Below, piece after piece: positions 44,207 to 55,927 of a stretch of 64,000 nucleotides of DNA. Position 1 is the stretch's first letter; every line of letters begins with the position of its first letter. Below the pieces are notes generated by a model. The model was given only the letters and a program-made list of their open reading frames with translations. It was not told where the DNA came from and made no database searches. The translations under genes and the position numbers were made by a program. This DNA is from Sphingopyxis sp. H115 (lineage in GTDB: Bacteria > Pseudomonadota > Alphaproteobacteria > Sphingomonadales > Sphingomonadaceae): the NCBI RefSeq assembly GCF_001468465.1, contig NZ_LNSA01000017.1:31574-95573 (forward strand). Direction: 5' to 3'.

Positions 44207-45055
44207 ATGCGCAAAAAACTTCTCTTCCTAATCATCGGTCTTGCGGGACTGGCCGCGACACCGGTTCATGCCCAATCCCCCGGCGATGTACCCAAGGCCA
44301 CCGTCAGCGGATCGGCCACGCTGGCGTCCGACTATCGTTTCCGCGGCATTTCGCAGACCGACGAGAATATGGCCGTCCAGGGCGGACTCACGCTCACGCA
44401 CGAAAGCGGCTTCTACGCTGGTGCCTGGGCCGCGAACCTCTCCGCATGGGGCACGTTCGGCGGCGCGAACATGGAACTCGACCTGATCGCGGGCTACAAG
44501 GTGCCGCTTTCGGATCACGCGACGCTCGATGCCGGCCTGACCTGGTATATGTATCCGGGCGGCGCCGACAAAAGCGACTTCGCCGAACCCTATGCGAAGC
44601 TCACCGGCACGAGCGGACCCGCGACGCTGACCGCCGGCGTCGCCTATGCGCCGAAACAGCAAGCGCTCGGCCGCTGGTATCTGACCGGCGCCGATGCTGC
44701 GTCGGGAATCTATAACGATCCGGGCGACAAGGAGGACAATCTTTACCTCTGGGGCGATGCGGCAGTGGCGATCGCCGGGACGCCGATCACCGCCAAGGCG
44801 CATATCGGTCGCAGTTCGGGCAACGACGGGCTCGGCCCCAATGCCACCAGCGTGACGCCCACCGGCGACTACTGGGACTGGTCGGTCGGCGCCGACGCGA
44901 CGTGGAAAAATCTGACGCTGAACGTCAGCTACGTCGACACTGATATTTCGGCAGCCGATGCCGCCTATCTCCAACCAGGATTCAGCAAGGGCCAGGACGG
45001 CACCGGATCGATCTCCGACGGCGCGGTCACCCTGTCGCTGACCGCCGCTTTCTAG
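44207..45055 (+). CDS. TorF/TIGR02001-family outer-membrane porin
   Basis: A 282-aa protein with a Sec signal (MRKKLLFLIIGLAGLAATPVHAQ) and a beta-barrel pattern. ATVSGSATLASDYRFRGISQTDENMAVQGGLTL is the diagnostic N-terminal stretch of TIGR02001 proteins, and the C-terminus ends in VTLSLTAAF, with a terminal Phe as in outer-membrane barrels. It is placed 12 bp before a 27-codon ORF and then kdpFABCDE, so it probably belongs to the same transcript and might admit cations. That role is inferred from position only. Confidence 0.88.
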   Translation: MRKKLLFLIIGLAGLAATPVHAQSPGDVPKATVSGSATLASDYRFRGISQTDENMAVQGGLTLTHESGFYAGAWAANLSAWGTFGGANMELDLIAGYKVPLSDHATLDAGLTWYMYPGGADKSDFAEPYAKLTGTSGPATLTAGVAYAPKQQALGRWYLTGADAASGIYNDPGDKEDNLYLWGDAAVAIAGTPITAKAHIGRSSGNDGLGPNATSVTPTGDYWDWSVGADATWKNLTLNVSYVDTDISAADAAYLQPGFSKGQDGTGSISDGAVTLSLTAAF

Positions 45056-45067
45056 AAAGGACCGACA

Positions 45068-45151
45068 ATGCAAGACCTGCTCTGGATCGCCATCATGGCT
45101 GGGCTGCTGGCGGCGACGCTCGCTTATGCGCGCCTGTGCGACAAGGCATGA
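45068..45151 (+). CDS. 27-aa small membrane peptide at the head of kdpFABC
   Basis: The start is at 45068 with AAAGGA seven bases upstream. The product MQDLLWIAIMAGLLAATLAY plus ARLCDKA is a single hydrophobic helix with a short basic/acidic tail (RLCDK). It lies between the porin and kdpF. Small ORFs of this shape are found in front of kdpF in other proteobacteria by my recollection, but they have no accepted name. It resembles KdpF in size without sharing its sequence, so it may be a second small subunit or stabiliser of the Kdp ATPase. Confidence 0.7.
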   Translation: MQDLLWIAIMAGLLAATLAYARLCDKA

Positions 45152-45160
45152 GGTGACGCG

Positions 45161-45250
45161 ATGCCCCTCGATCTCTGGCTTGCCGCGCTCACCGCTTCCG
45201 GTCTTCTCCTCTATCTCGTGGCGGTGCTGATCCGCCCCGAACGCTTCTAG
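45161..45250 (+). CDS. kdpF: K+-transporting ATPase subunit KdpF
   Basis: A 29-aa single-helix peptide ([20 protein letters not shown], ending AVLIRPERF). KdpF packs against KdpA and stabilises the KdpFABC complex. The tail R-PE-RF is the family signature. Ribosome site AGGTGA seven bases upstream. It is 14 bp before kdpA and too short for most gene callers. Confidence 0.9.
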   Translation: MPLDLWLAALTASGLLLYLVAVLIRPERF

Positions 45251-45264
45251 AAAGGAGCGCCCCC

Positions 45265-46968
45265 ATGACCCTTCAGGGCTGGATCCTCATCATCGCCTTC
45301 ACGGGCATCTTGCTCGCGCTGACCAAACCGATCGGCCTGTGGCTCTTTGCGCTTTACGAAGGTCGGCGCACGCCGCTCCACGCCGTCCTCGGTCCTGTCG
45401 AGGCCGGCTTCTACAAACTCGCGGGCATCGATCCCGCCGCCGAGCAGGGCTGGCGCCGCTACGCCGTGCATATGCTCATCTTCAACTTCGTCCTGATGCT
45501 TTTCACATATGGCATACTCCGCCTCCAGGGCGTCCTTCCGGGCAATCCACAGGGGTTGGCGGGACTCGGCGAACATCTGTCGTTCAATACTGCGATCAGC
45601 TTTACGACCAATACCAACTGGCAAAGCTATGGCGGCGAGTCGACGATGTCGAATTTGAGCCAGATGCTCGGCCTGGCGATCCACAACTTCCTCTCCGCAG
45701 CGACGGGCATTGCGCTGGCCTTTGCCCTGTTCCGCGGGTTTGCGCGGCGATCCGCCGCGACGATTGGCAATTTCTGGGCCGACGCGACACGCATCACGCT
45801 TTATCTGTTGTTGCCGCTCTGCATCCTGCTGACGATCGTCTATATCGCAAACGGCGTGCCGCAAACGCTCGCCGGGACAGTCGACGTCTCGACCCTCGAA
45901 GGCGCGAGGCAGACGCTGGCGATCGGGCCGGTGGCGTCGCAGGAAGCGATCAAACTGCTCGGCACCAACGGCGGCGGCTTTTTCAACGTCAACAGCGCGC
46001 ATCCCTTCGAAAATCCGAATGCGATCACCAACCTGGTGCAGATGCTGTCGATCTTCGTCATCGGCTTCGGCCTGACTTGGACCTTCGGCAAGGCGGTCGG
46101 CAACACGCGTCAGGGCTGGGCGATCCTTTCCGCAATGCTGATCCTGTTTCTCGCCGGCGTTACGATCACCTATTGGCAGGAAGCGGCAGGCAACCCGATC
46201 CTCCACCAGCTCGGCGTTGCCGGTGGGAATATGGAGGGCAAGGAGGTGCGTTTCGGCATCGCAGCGTCTTCCCTGTTTTCCGTCATCACCACCGCCGCGT
46301 CGTGCGGTGCGGTCAACGCGATGCACGACAGCTTCACCGCGATCGGTGGCATGGTCCCGCTGATCAACATGCAGCTGGGCGAAGTCGTCGTGGGAGGTGT
46401 CGGCGCGGGCATCTATGGTTTCCTGCTGTTCGCGATCCTCGCGGTGTTTGTCGCGGGCCTGATGGTCGGACGCACGCCCGAATATGTCGGCAAGAAGATC
46501 GAAGCGAAGGAAGTCAAACTCGCGGTGCTCGCGATCGCAACCTTGCCGCTCCTCATCCTTGGCCTCACCGCACTCGCATCGGTCACCGACGCGGGGCTGG
46601 CGGGGCCGCTGAACAAGGGGCCCCACGGCTTCTCGGAAATGCTCTACGCCTTCACCTCGGCGACCGCGAACAATGGGTCGGCTTTCGCCGGCCTCACCGC
46701 GAACACGCCCTTCTATAACGGTCTGCTCGGCACGGCGATGTGGCTCGGCCGCTTCTTCATCATCGTGCCGATGCTGGCGATCGCGGGCAGCCTCGCAGCG
46801 AAAACCTACACACCCGAAAGCGCCGGATCCTTTCCGACCACCGGCGGCCTCTGGGTCGGCCTGCTCGTCGGGATCATCCTGATCCTCGGCGGCCTCACCT
46901 TCCTGCCGAGCCTCGCGCTCGGTCCCGTCGCCGATCATCTCGCGATGATCCACGGCCAAACCTTCTGA
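45265..46968 (+). CDS. kdpA: K+-transporting ATPase subunit A (channel-like)
   Basis: A 567-aa polytopic membrane protein that forms the potassium-selective pore of the Kdp ATPase. It opens [22 protein letters not shown]. Pore-loop segments with [53 protein letters not shown] and [14 protein letters not shown] are visible in the expected order, each ending a P-loop. The complex takes up K+ at low external concentration with high affinity. Confidence 0.96.
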   Translation: MTLQGWILIIAFTGILLALTKPIGLWLFALYEGRRTPLHAVLGPVEAGFYKLAGIDPAAEQGWRRYAVHMLIFNFVLMLFTYGILRLQGVLPGNPQGLAGLGEHLSFNTAISFTTNTNWQSYGGESTMSNLSQMLGLAIHNFLSAATGIALAFALFRGFARRSAATIGNFWADATRITLYLLLPLCILLTIVYIANGVPQTLAGTVDVSTLEGARQTLAIGPVASQEAIKLLGTNGGGFFNVNSAHPFENPNAITNLVQMLSIFVIGFGLTWTFGKAVGNTRQGWAILSAMLILFLAGVTITYWQEAAGNPILHQLGVAGGNMEGKEVRFGIAASSLFSVITTAASCGAVNAMHDSFTAIGGMVPLINMQLGEVVVGGVGAGIYGFLLFAILAVFVAGLMVGRTPEYVGKKIEAKEVKLAVLAIATLPLLILGLTALASVTDAGLAGPLNKGPHGFSEMLYAFTSATANNGSAFAGLTANTPFYNGLLGTAMWLGRFFIIVPMLAIAGSLAAKTYTPESAGSFPTTGGLWVGLLVGIILILGGLTFLPSLALGPVADHLAMIHGQTF

Positions 46969-46981
46969 GCGGGGAGCCGAC

Positions 46982-49021
<2,040 letters not shown>

Positions 49022-49032
49022 GGAGCATCAGC

Positions 49033-49626
49033 ATGGGCAACGACATCATATCCTCGCTGCGACCCGCGATCGTCATGACGATCCTGTTCGCCATCCTGCT
49101 CGGTATCGGCTATCCTCTTGCGATGACCGGCATCGGACAAGCGCTATTCCCCAGCCAGGCGAACGGCAGCCTCGTTCGCGATTCCGGTGGCAAGGTGATC
49201 GGGTCCGCCGTCGTCGGACAGGCCTTCACCTCCGATCGCTATTTCCAGACCCGGCCCTCGGCGGCTGGCGACGGTTATGACGGCCTCGCTTCGTCGGGAT
49301 CGAACCTTGGCCCGACGGCGCGGGTGCTGGCCGACCGCGTCAGCGCCGACGCCGCAAAGCGCCGCGCCGAAGGAGTGGTCGGCGCGCTCCCTGCCGATTT
49401 GGTGACGGCAAGCGGCTCGGGGCTCGACCCCGACCTGTCGCCCGAAGCCGCACTGGTTCAAGTGCCGCGCATCGCCAGCGCGCGCGGGCTAACCGAAAGC
49501 CGGGTGCGCGCACTCGTCGCCGAACAGACCGCTCATCCCTTGCTTGGCTTTATCGGTGAAAAGAGGGTGAACCTGCTCGCCATCAACCGCGAGCTCGATC
49601 GCCTCGGGACCAGCCCCGATCGGTGA
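49033..49626 (+). CDS. kdpC: K+-transporting ATPase subunit C
   Basis: A 197-aa single-pass subunit that stabilises and activates the Kdp ATPase. The N-terminal helix is RPAIVMTILFAILLGIGYPL. QANGSL, GSAVVGQAFTSDRYFQTRPSAA and SGSNLGPT are the typical periplasmic blocks, and LVAEQTAHPLLGFIGEKRVNLLAINREL the C-terminal one. It overlaps kdpD by 4 bp (GTGA). Confidence 0.96.
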   Translation: MGNDIISSLRPAIVMTILFAILLGIGYPLAMTGIGQALFPSQANGSLVRDSGGKVIGSAVVGQAFTSDRYFQTRPSAAGDGYDGLASSGSNLGPTARVLADRVSADAAKRRAEGVVGALPADLVTASGSGLDPDLSPEAALVQVPRIASARGLTESRVRALVAEQTAHPLLGFIGEKRVNLLAINRELDRLGTSPDR

Positions 49627-52292
49627 GACGCGTCGGTCCAGATCGACCCGACCCCCAAGCCCTTCTGCGACAGGCATCGCAGGAGGGCTTGGGCCGTCTC
49701 AAGATATTTCTGGGCGCGGCGCCGGGCGTCGGCAAGACCTATGACATGCTTTCCGACGGCGCGGCGCGGGCGCGCGACGGCGTTGATGTCGTGATCGGCG
49801 TCGTCGAGACCCACGGCCGCGCCGAAACCGAGGCGCTCGTTCGCGGGCACGAGGTCATGCCGCGCCGCGCCGTGTCCTATGAAGGCCGCACGCTCGGCGA
49901 AATGGATCTCGACGCGATCCTCGCGCGCGCGCCCCGCCTCGTACTCGTCGACGAACTCGCCCACACCAACGCCCCCGGCAGCCGCCACGCCAAGCGCTAT
50001 CAGGATGTCGAGGAACTGCTCGCCGCCGGCATCGACGTCTATTCGACGCTCAACATCCAGCATATCGAAAGCCTGAACGACGTCGTTGCATCCTTCACGC
50101 GCGTTCGCGTTCGCGAAACGGTGCCCGACTCGATCCTCGAACAGGCGGAGATCGAGGTCGTCGACATCCCGCCCGACGAGCTGATCGAGCGGCTGAAGGC
50201 CGGGAAGGTATACCTGCCCGAAGAAGCGACACGCGCGCTCTCGCACTTCTTCTCCAAATCGAACCTCTCGGCGCTGCGCGAACTCGCGCTGCGCCGCGCC
50301 GCACAGGCGGTCGACACGCAGATGCTCGACCATGTACGCGCGCTCGGCGTCGGCGGGACCTGGGCAGGGGGCGAGCGGATCGTCGTCGCGATCAACGAGC
50401 TTCCCGGCGCCGACGGCCTCGTGCGCGCCGCCAAGCGGAGCGCGGACGCGCTGCACGCGCCATGGACCGCGCTGTATATCGAAACGCAGCGGGCCCAATC
50501 CTTCGGCGAAGCCGAACACCGCCGGCTCGCCGCAACCATGAATCTCGCAACGCAGCTCGGCGGCAACGTCGCGACCGAGCCCGCGATCGCGATCGTCGAC
50601 GGTATCAAGGCCTATTTGCAGGAAGCGCGCGCAACCCAGCTCATCGTGGGCAAGTCGCACCGGTCGCGATTGTTCGAACTGCGTCACGGTTCGGTGGTCG
50701 ACCGCCTTGTCCGCGAAACGCCGGGTGTTGCGGTCCATGTCCTGCCGCTCGATGCTCCTCCCGTTGCTTCGACGCGCCTTCGCGCGCGCGGCGCATGGGG
50801 TTCGCGGCGCGGATACCTGTGGACCTCCGCGATGGTCGGCGCCCTTACCGCCGCGGCGAGCGCCTTGTTCCACATTCTCGATCTCGGCAACGTCGCCCTG
50901 CTCTATCTGCTGCCGGTCATGGCCGCGGCGACCCTGTTCGGGCTGCGCACCGGCCTGTTCGCCGGGATCGCCTCCAGCCTCGCCTATAATTTCTTCTTCC
51001 TGCCGCCGACCGGTACGCTGACGGTCAGCAATCCCGAAAACATCATCTCGATCTTCGTCCTGCTCGGCGTCGCGATCGTGACCAGCCAGCTCACCGCGCG
51101 CGTGCGGGCGCAAGCCGACATGGCAGCCGCGAGCGCGCGCACCAATGCCGCGCTCGCGGGTTTCCTGCGCCGCCTGACCCCGATCGACGATCCGATCGCG
51201 TTGGCGCGAACGATCTGCGAGGATATCGCCCGCCTCTTCGACTTGCGCACGGTCGTGCTGGTTCCGGGCGACACCGGGCTGGTCGTCCAGGCCGCCAGCG
51301 GGCCGCAGTTCCGGTTCGAAACGATGGAGCTGGCAGCCGCGCAATGGGCTTTCGACAACGACATGCCCACCGGAAAGGGATCGGGGACGCTGGCCGCCTC
51401 CGACTGGTATTTCCAGCCGGTGCGCGCGGGTGAAAAGGTTCAAGCCGTGCTCGGCCTCGCGAGCGACGACGGTGGGAATCCGCTGAGGCCCGACCAGTTT
51501 CCGCTGCTGGCCAGCCTGGTCGATCAGGCGGCGCTGGCGCTTGAACGGTTGCGGCTCGCAGAGGAAATGCGCGACGTCGAAGCCGTCAGGACACGCGACC
51601 GGCTGCGCGCCGCCTTGCTGTCGTCGGTCAGCCACGACCTCCGCACACCGCTGACTGCGGTTATGGGGGCAGCGGCCGAGTTGCGCCACGGCGCGACACC
51701 GGAACTTATCGGCACGATCGAAGGCGAAGCGGCCCGGCTGAACCGGTTTGTCGCTAACCTGCTCGACATGGCACGCGTCGAGGCGGGTGCGCTCAATCTG
51801 AAGGTCGAAGCCATCGACCTTGCAGACGCCGTCGCGGCCGCCGCGCACGATGCCCGTCGCTCGCTCGAAGGCCATGCGATCAACCTCGCCGTCCCGCCGG
51901 CCATGCCGCTGGTCAAGGTCGACCAGCAATTGCTACATCATTGCCTGTTGAATCTGCTCGACAATGCCGGGCGCTATGCCGATCCGGCGACACCGATCGT
52001 CATCGAGGGCACGCACAACTTCGGCCTGCTCAAACTCTCGGTCATCGACGAAGGCCCGGGCTTGCCGCCGGGCCGCGAAGCCGAAGTCTTCGAAACCTTT
52101 CGCCGTTTCGAAGGGTCGGACCGGGCCGTCGGCGGCACCGGGCTCGGCCTCGCCATCGTAAAGGCCTTTTCGGAAGCGATGGGCATGACCGTCGAAGCCG
52201 CGAACCGGACCGACCGAAGCGGCGCACATTTCACCCTTTGCTTCCCCGCGGCACTGATCGTGCGCAACGCGGCCGAGGGAAACGAAATTTAG
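49623..52292 (+). CDS. kdpD: Osmosensitive K+-channel sensor histidine kinase
   Basis: An 889-aa inner-membrane kinase that activates KdpE when K+ is limiting. The N-terminal KdpD domain has Walker A FLGAAPGVGKTYDM and the Walker B-like LVLVDELAHTNAPGSRH. A universal-stress-like domain follows (LIVGKSHRSRLFELRHGSVV), then four helices around residues 400-500, a GAF-like region, and HisKA with H671 in SSVSHDLRTPL and the HATPase N-box LLNLLDNAGRYA. It uses a GTG start that overlaps the kdpC stop. No ATG exists before the first conserved strand. Confidence 0.95.
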   Translation: MRRVGPDRPDPQALLRQASQEGLGRLKIFLGAAPGVGKTYDMLSDGAARARDGVDVVIGVVETHGRAETEALVRGHEVMPRRAVSYEGRTLGEMDLDAILARAPRLVLVDELAHTNAPGSRHAKRYQDVEELLAAGIDVYSTLNIQHIESLNDVVASFTRVRVRETVPDSILEQAEIEVVDIPPDELIERLKAGKVYLPEEATRALSHFFSKSNLSALRELALRRAAQAVDTQMLDHVRALGVGGTWAGGERIVVAINELPGADGLVRAAKRSADALHAPWTALYIETQRAQSFGEAEHRRLAATMNLATQLGGNVATEPAIAIVDGIKAYLQEARATQLIVGKSHRSRLFELRHGSVVDRLVRETPGVAVHVLPLDAPPVASTRLRARGAWGSRRGYLWTSAMVGALTAAASALFHILDLGNVALLYLLPVMAAATLFGLRTGLFAGIASSLAYNFFFLPPTGTLTVSNPENIISIFVLLGVAIVTSQLTARVRAQADMAAASARTNAALAGFLRRLTPIDDPIALARTICEDIARLFDLRTVVLVPGDTGLVVQAASGPQFRFETMELAAAQWAFDNDMPTGKGSGTLAASDWYFQPVRAGEKVQAVLGLASDDGGNPLRPDQFPLLASLVDQAALALERLRLAEEMRDVEAVRTRDRLRAALLSSVSHDLRTPLTAVMGAAAELRHGATPELIGTIEGEAARLNRFVANLLDMARVEAGALNLKVEAIDLADAVAAAAHDARRSLEGHAINLAVPPAMPLVKVDQQLLHHCLLNLLDNAGRYADPATPIVIEGTHNFGLLKLSVIDEGPGLPPGREAEVFETFRRFEGSDRAVGGTGLGLAIVKAFSEAMGMTVEAANRTDRSGAHFTLCFPAALIVRNAAEGNEI

Positions 52293-52306
52293 GAAATATT
52301 GCCCCG

Positions 52307-52993
52307 ATGTCCGCCAGAATCCTTGTTGTCGATGATGAACTTTCGATCCGGCGCCTATTGCGCAACACGCTCGAACGCGCAGGCTATGAAGCGATCGAAG
52401 CGGTCGACGGGCGAAGCGCGCTCGCCCTGGCGGCGATCGAAAAGCCCAATGCGGTGCTGCTCGACCTCGGCCTGCCCGACCGCGACGGGCTCGAACTGGT
52501 CCAGCTTTTGAAAAAGCAAGGCGACACCGTCATCCTCGTGGTATCGGCGCGCGATGCCACCGACCAGAAGGTCGCCGCGCTCGACCTTGGCGCCGACGAT
52601 TATGTGACCAAGCCGTTCGACAGCGAGGAATTGCTGGCCCGCCTTCGCGTCGCGCTTCGCCATCGCAGCCTGTCCGAAACCGCACCGAAGATTTACCGGA
52701 AGGGCGAACTCGAAGTCGATCTCGACCAGCGCGTCGCGCGCCGGGGCGACGTCGAAACCCATTTGACGCGCAAGGAGCATGACGTGCTGGCACTGCTCGC
52801 CGCCAACGTCGGCCGCGTCGTGACCCACCAACGCATCCTTGCCGCCGCCTGGCATGGAAGCGAAGAGGCGCCGGTCGAATATCTGCGCATCGTCATCCGG
52901 AATTTGCGGCAAAAGATCGAGGCGCCGGGCGCGGTGGGCAGCGTTATCGCCAACGAACTCGGCGTTGGATACCGCCTTCTTGGCGACGGTTGA
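52307..52993 (+). CDS. kdpE: KdpE response regulator
   Basis: A 228-aa OmpR/PhoB-type regulator. The receiver has D9, D10 and the phosphorylated D53 (LLDLGLPD), with K in DDYVTKPFD. The winged-helix domain spans HLTRKEHDVLALLAANVGRVVTHQRIL and YLRIVIRNLRQKIEA. Activated KdpE switches on the kdp operon. Its gene follows kdpD by 14 bp and ends the cluster. Confidence 0.95.
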   Translation: MSARILVVDDELSIRRLLRNTLERAGYEAIEAVDGRSALALAAIEKPNAVLLDLGLPDRDGLELVQLLKKQGDTVILVVSARDATDQKVAALDLGADDYVTKPFDSEELLARLRVALRHRSLSETAPKIYRKGELEVDLDQRVARRGDVETHLTRKEHDVLALLAANVGRVVTHQRILAAAWHGSEEAPVEYLRIVIRNLRQKIEAPGAVGSVIANELGVGYRLLGDG

Positions 52994-53084
52994 CGGCGCG
53001 GCGCGCGCGGCCGAACTTTATGCTGCCAATATGCGCTTCGGCGGATTCGATCTCGAAACCCTATGCCGGGCGCTATAGCTGGAT

Positions 53085-53106
53085 TGCTACATCGAGGATT
53101 GTAGCA
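53085..53106 (+). promoter_or_regulatory. Inverted repeat over the ribosome site and start codon of the downstream small gene
   Basis: A perfect 7-bp inverted repeat, TGCTACA-N8-TGTAGCA. The spacer holds GAGG, the likely Shine-Dalgarno, and the last A is the first base of the ATG at 53106. It could act as a repressor operator or as an mRNA hairpin that controls translation. Confidence 0.55.
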
Positions 53107-53390
53107 TGGACGACCGGCGACACGAAAAGCGGACCGATATTGGATTGCGGCTGTGCGGCGTCTTATCCGGGTCGCTGTCTTCGCTCGCGGCCTGGAAACT
53201 CGCCGCGCTCCACCTGTCGAAATCGGATGCTGAGCCCGACGCCAAGGCATTGCTGCTCGCCGCCACAACCTTTCTGTGCGCCAGCCTGGCGGCCGTGCTG
53301 ATGACGCAGGGCCGACACATCTTCGACCGGGTAGACGTCGGCGAACGCTGGCGCGCGCGCCTTCCGCCCGATGGGCGCGGCCCGCGCTAA
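53106..53390 (+). CDS. Small hypothetical membrane protein
   Basis: A 94-aa protein with two predicted helices (about residues 15-35 and 48-66) and charged ends (MDDRRHEKRTD and RWRARLPPDGRGPR). No family recognised. The ATG at 53106 has a GAGG site eight bases upstream, both inside an inverted repeat. It starts 112 bp after kdpE and its end overlaps the end of the convergent barrel gene by 4 bp. A non-coding frame is possible but the layout and ribosome site favour a gene. Confidence 0.6.
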   Translation: MDDRRHEKRTDIGLRLCGVLSGSLSSLAAWKLAALHLSKSDAEPDAKALLLAATTFLCASLAAVLMTQGRHIFDRVDVGERWRARLPPDGRGPR

Positions 53391-55714
53391 AAGCGCTTTC
53401 GCACCGCGAGGCTGATCGTGCGGCCGAGCGGATCGGCATCGTAGCGCCGATAACCCGGCGGCACGCTGCCGTCGCCCAGCGTGACGCGCCGGTAACTGTC
53501 CAGCAGATTCTGGATATCGAGCGAGATATTGAGGTCCTTGAGCCAATCCGGTTCTTCGGTTCCCCGCAGCAGGCGCTCCGGCTCGACGAACACCCGCAGG
53601 TTCAACGTCGTGAAGGCGCGGTAACGATATTCGGTGCCGCTGCCCGGCGCTGCGGGATCGCGAAGGCGGAAGGGACTTTGCCAATTCCCGTCCAGCGTCA
53701 CCCCCATGCCCGGGCGGCCTGAAACGATCTGGAAGCCGACATTGTGCCGCGACCGCGCGATACCGCCGCCCAGTCGATCGATCGCCGGAAGGCCGATCGC
53801 GGTTACCAGCTCGCTGCGGAGGCTCCATCCATGGTTGAGCGTCAAGGAAAAGGTCCACATGGCGGCCGAAGCGATGGCGTTCGCGGGGTCGGCCCTGCTT
53901 CCAGAGCGCGGAACGATCGACACGGTCAGGCTGTTGTTCAGCCGCTCGTCGATGTCGCGCACGATCTGGATCGGCCTTGCATCGACCCGAATGAGGCGGC
54001 CTGTCGCATCGCGAACGAACCGTTCGGGAAAGGCCGCCTCGACCGCCGGCGCGAGCCCCGGAAATCCACCGGCGGCGCCGGTCGACTGCTGCCTTCGATA
54101 TTCGACGGAGAGCGAGAGTAGCCGGGGATCGAACGGGCGAAGCGAGGCGCCCAGCGACCAGATGCGCCGCTGGCCCGATCCGAGATCGGGGTTTCCGCCG
54201 GTCACCCAAACCGGTTCGGCGATTTCCTGCTGTGCGTAATCGTAAACCCGCCGCACCTCTTCGAAATAGGGCGCTGTCAACTGCTCGATCGACGGCGCAA
54301 GTTCGGTGAAGCTCACCGATCCATTGAACCGGAGCGCGGCGATGGGGCTCCAGTTCGCACCCAACTCGAACCGCGAACGCGACGCCTCGCCTGTGCCGAA
54401 GGTCAGGCCGCCGGCGAGGTCGAGCGACAGGTCACCGAGCAGGGAATGCGGGTTTTGGCTTCGGCTGGCGATCGGCACCCCGAACGACAGCCGTCCATCG
54501 AACCGGTCCCTCTCTGCCCGGCTGCTGCGGTTGTCATCGACAACGCCGTTGTCGAAGCGGCTGTTGGTTCGGCTGCGGTTCATTCCGGCCGTCAGCGTCG
54601 CGTTCAGCGATCCGGCGGGCAAGTCGGCGATCGACCTGTTGAACGTCAGCCGCGCGCTCAAGCTTTCGCTGCTCGACCGGGTGCGGCTGCTCTGCACGTC
54701 ATCGGGAAGCGCATCGCCGGGCTGGTCGATGCGTCCCCTGGCCCAGCCGCGCGCATAATTGGCGTTCAGTATAGCTCGCCCGCCCGCGACGGGGCCCGAC
54801 AGGGTTGCCGACAGGCCAAGGTTTTGTGAGCTCTGCCGGCCGAACAGGACAAGCGCATCCCCTGGGCCGCGATCTCCGGCGGCGAGGCCGAGCCATTGCC
54901 GGCTACCGTTCGAGGCTGCGTTGACGCTGAGCGAGCCAGTAAAGCGTCCGATCGGCTGCGTCAGTCCCATCGACACCGACAACTGGTTGGTCGCGGGCAG
55001 CAGCGAGAGATAATCGTCGGGATCGAAAAGTTCACCGGCCTGCACCGACGGTGGCGCGCGCGAACTTTTGAATAGCGCACTCTCGCCCGAAAGCTGAACC
55101 TGCGCGTTCCATCGCGCCTTGCCGTCAATGACGAAACGCCCGGCCGAACCATTGCCGCCAATCCGCCCGCCCCTTGTCGGTATTTTCGTGCTCGCCTGCG
55201 TCTCCCATGACACGAAATGCTTTTTGAGGACGAGGTTCACGACGCGCTGATTGCCCGAATACCCATATCGGCCGGCGGCTTCAGGTCGCAGGATGGCGAG
55301 CCGCTGAAGCGCGGCAGGCGGGAAGCGGGCCAGATCCTGAATCGAATCGACGCGCTCGCCGTTGATCAGGACGATCGGTCGTTCGTCCGGGCGCCCGGTC
55401 AACGGGGCGATCCGTCGCACCAGTTCGCCGATCGAATAGGCGCCATAGGCGTCGATCTGCTGCTCGTCCAACTCGGTTTCGGGTTCGACGAGCGCCTCGC
55501 CATACCGCGCGGTGACGACAATCTCCTGATCACCGCCGACCGCGATGGCCTCGCCATCGGCAGGCGGCGGCGAGAGACTAGCGGCGATATGGTCCTGCGC
55601 CGCCGCGGGGACGAGCGGCCAAAGACAGATACACGTAAGAAAAGCTGCGAAATCCGGACGGCGGTGACAGCATGCGGAGCGCGCATCGCAGCGAAGCGGC
55701 GAGTTTACCATCAT
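53387..55714 (-). CDS. TonB-dependent-receptor-like outer-membrane protein
   Basis: A 775-aa protein. A signal-like segment (FAAFLTCICLWPLVPAAAQ) is followed by a plug-type domain with IVVTARYGEALVEPETELDEQQIDAY, ELVRRIAPLTGRPDERPIVLINGERV and NQRVVNLVLKKHF, then a barrel of alternating residues that ends in RTISLAVRKRF (terminal Phe). No clear TonB box was confirmed. The start at 55714 (MMVNSP) is chosen over the 42 codons upstream, which are not signal-like. It is the first of two barrels here. The ligand is unknown. Confidence 0.8.
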   Translation of the reverse strand: MMVNSPLRCDARSACCHRRPDFAAFLTCICLWPLVPAAAQDHIAASLSPPPADGEAIAVGGDQEIVVTARYGEALVEPETELDEQQIDAYGAYSIGELVRRIAPLTGRPDERPIVLINGERVDSIQDLARFPPAALQRLAILRPEAAGRYGYSGNQRVVNLVLKKHFVSWETQASTKIPTRGGRIGGNGSAGRFVIDGKARWNAQVQLSGESALFKSSRAPPSVQAGELFDPDDYLSLLPATNQLSVSMGLTQPIGRFTGSLSVNAASNGSRQWLGLAAGDRGPGDALVLFGRQSSQNLGLSATLSGPVAGGRAILNANYARGWARGRIDQPGDALPDDVQSSRTRSSSESLSARLTFNRSIADLPAGSLNATLTAGMNRSRTNSRFDNGVVDDNRSSRAERDRFDGRLSFGVPIASRSQNPHSLLGDLSLDLAGGLTFGTGEASRSRFELGANWSPIAALRFNGSVSFTELAPSIEQLTAPYFEEVRRVYDYAQQEIAEPVWVTGGNPDLGSGQRRIWSLGASLRPFDPRLLSLSVEYRRQQSTGAAGGFPGLAPAVEAAFPERFVRDATGRLIRVDARPIQIVRDIDERLNNSLTVSIVPRSGSRADPANAIASAAMWTFSLTLNHGWSLRSELVTAIGLPAIDRLGGGIARSRHNVGFQIVSGRPGMGVTLDGNWQSPFRLRDPAAPGSGTEYRYRAFTTLNLRVFVEPERLLRGTEEPDWLKDLNISLDIQNLLDSYRRVTLGDGSVPPGYRRYDADPLGRTISLAVRKRF

Positions 55715-55927
55715 GTCGGTACGTCGGATATCCGTTTCCCGCTTCGTAATCTCCGGGCGGCGGCTCGCGGCTGATCGATAGCAAATTTTGATCGTGCCAG
55801 AACGCCAGACCTCCGACCTTGCGAGTGGGGAGTGCGGCATGGAGGATGCAATGTTCGCACCGGCGAGGCAAGCCGCAAGCAGATCGGCCGGGCACGCTGG
55901 CGTGCCCGGCCGGGATGCAAACCGAAC

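Noticed and set aside
49533..51929. Minus-strand open frame of 798 codons
   Set aside because: Antisense to kdpD, which has all expected kinase motifs.
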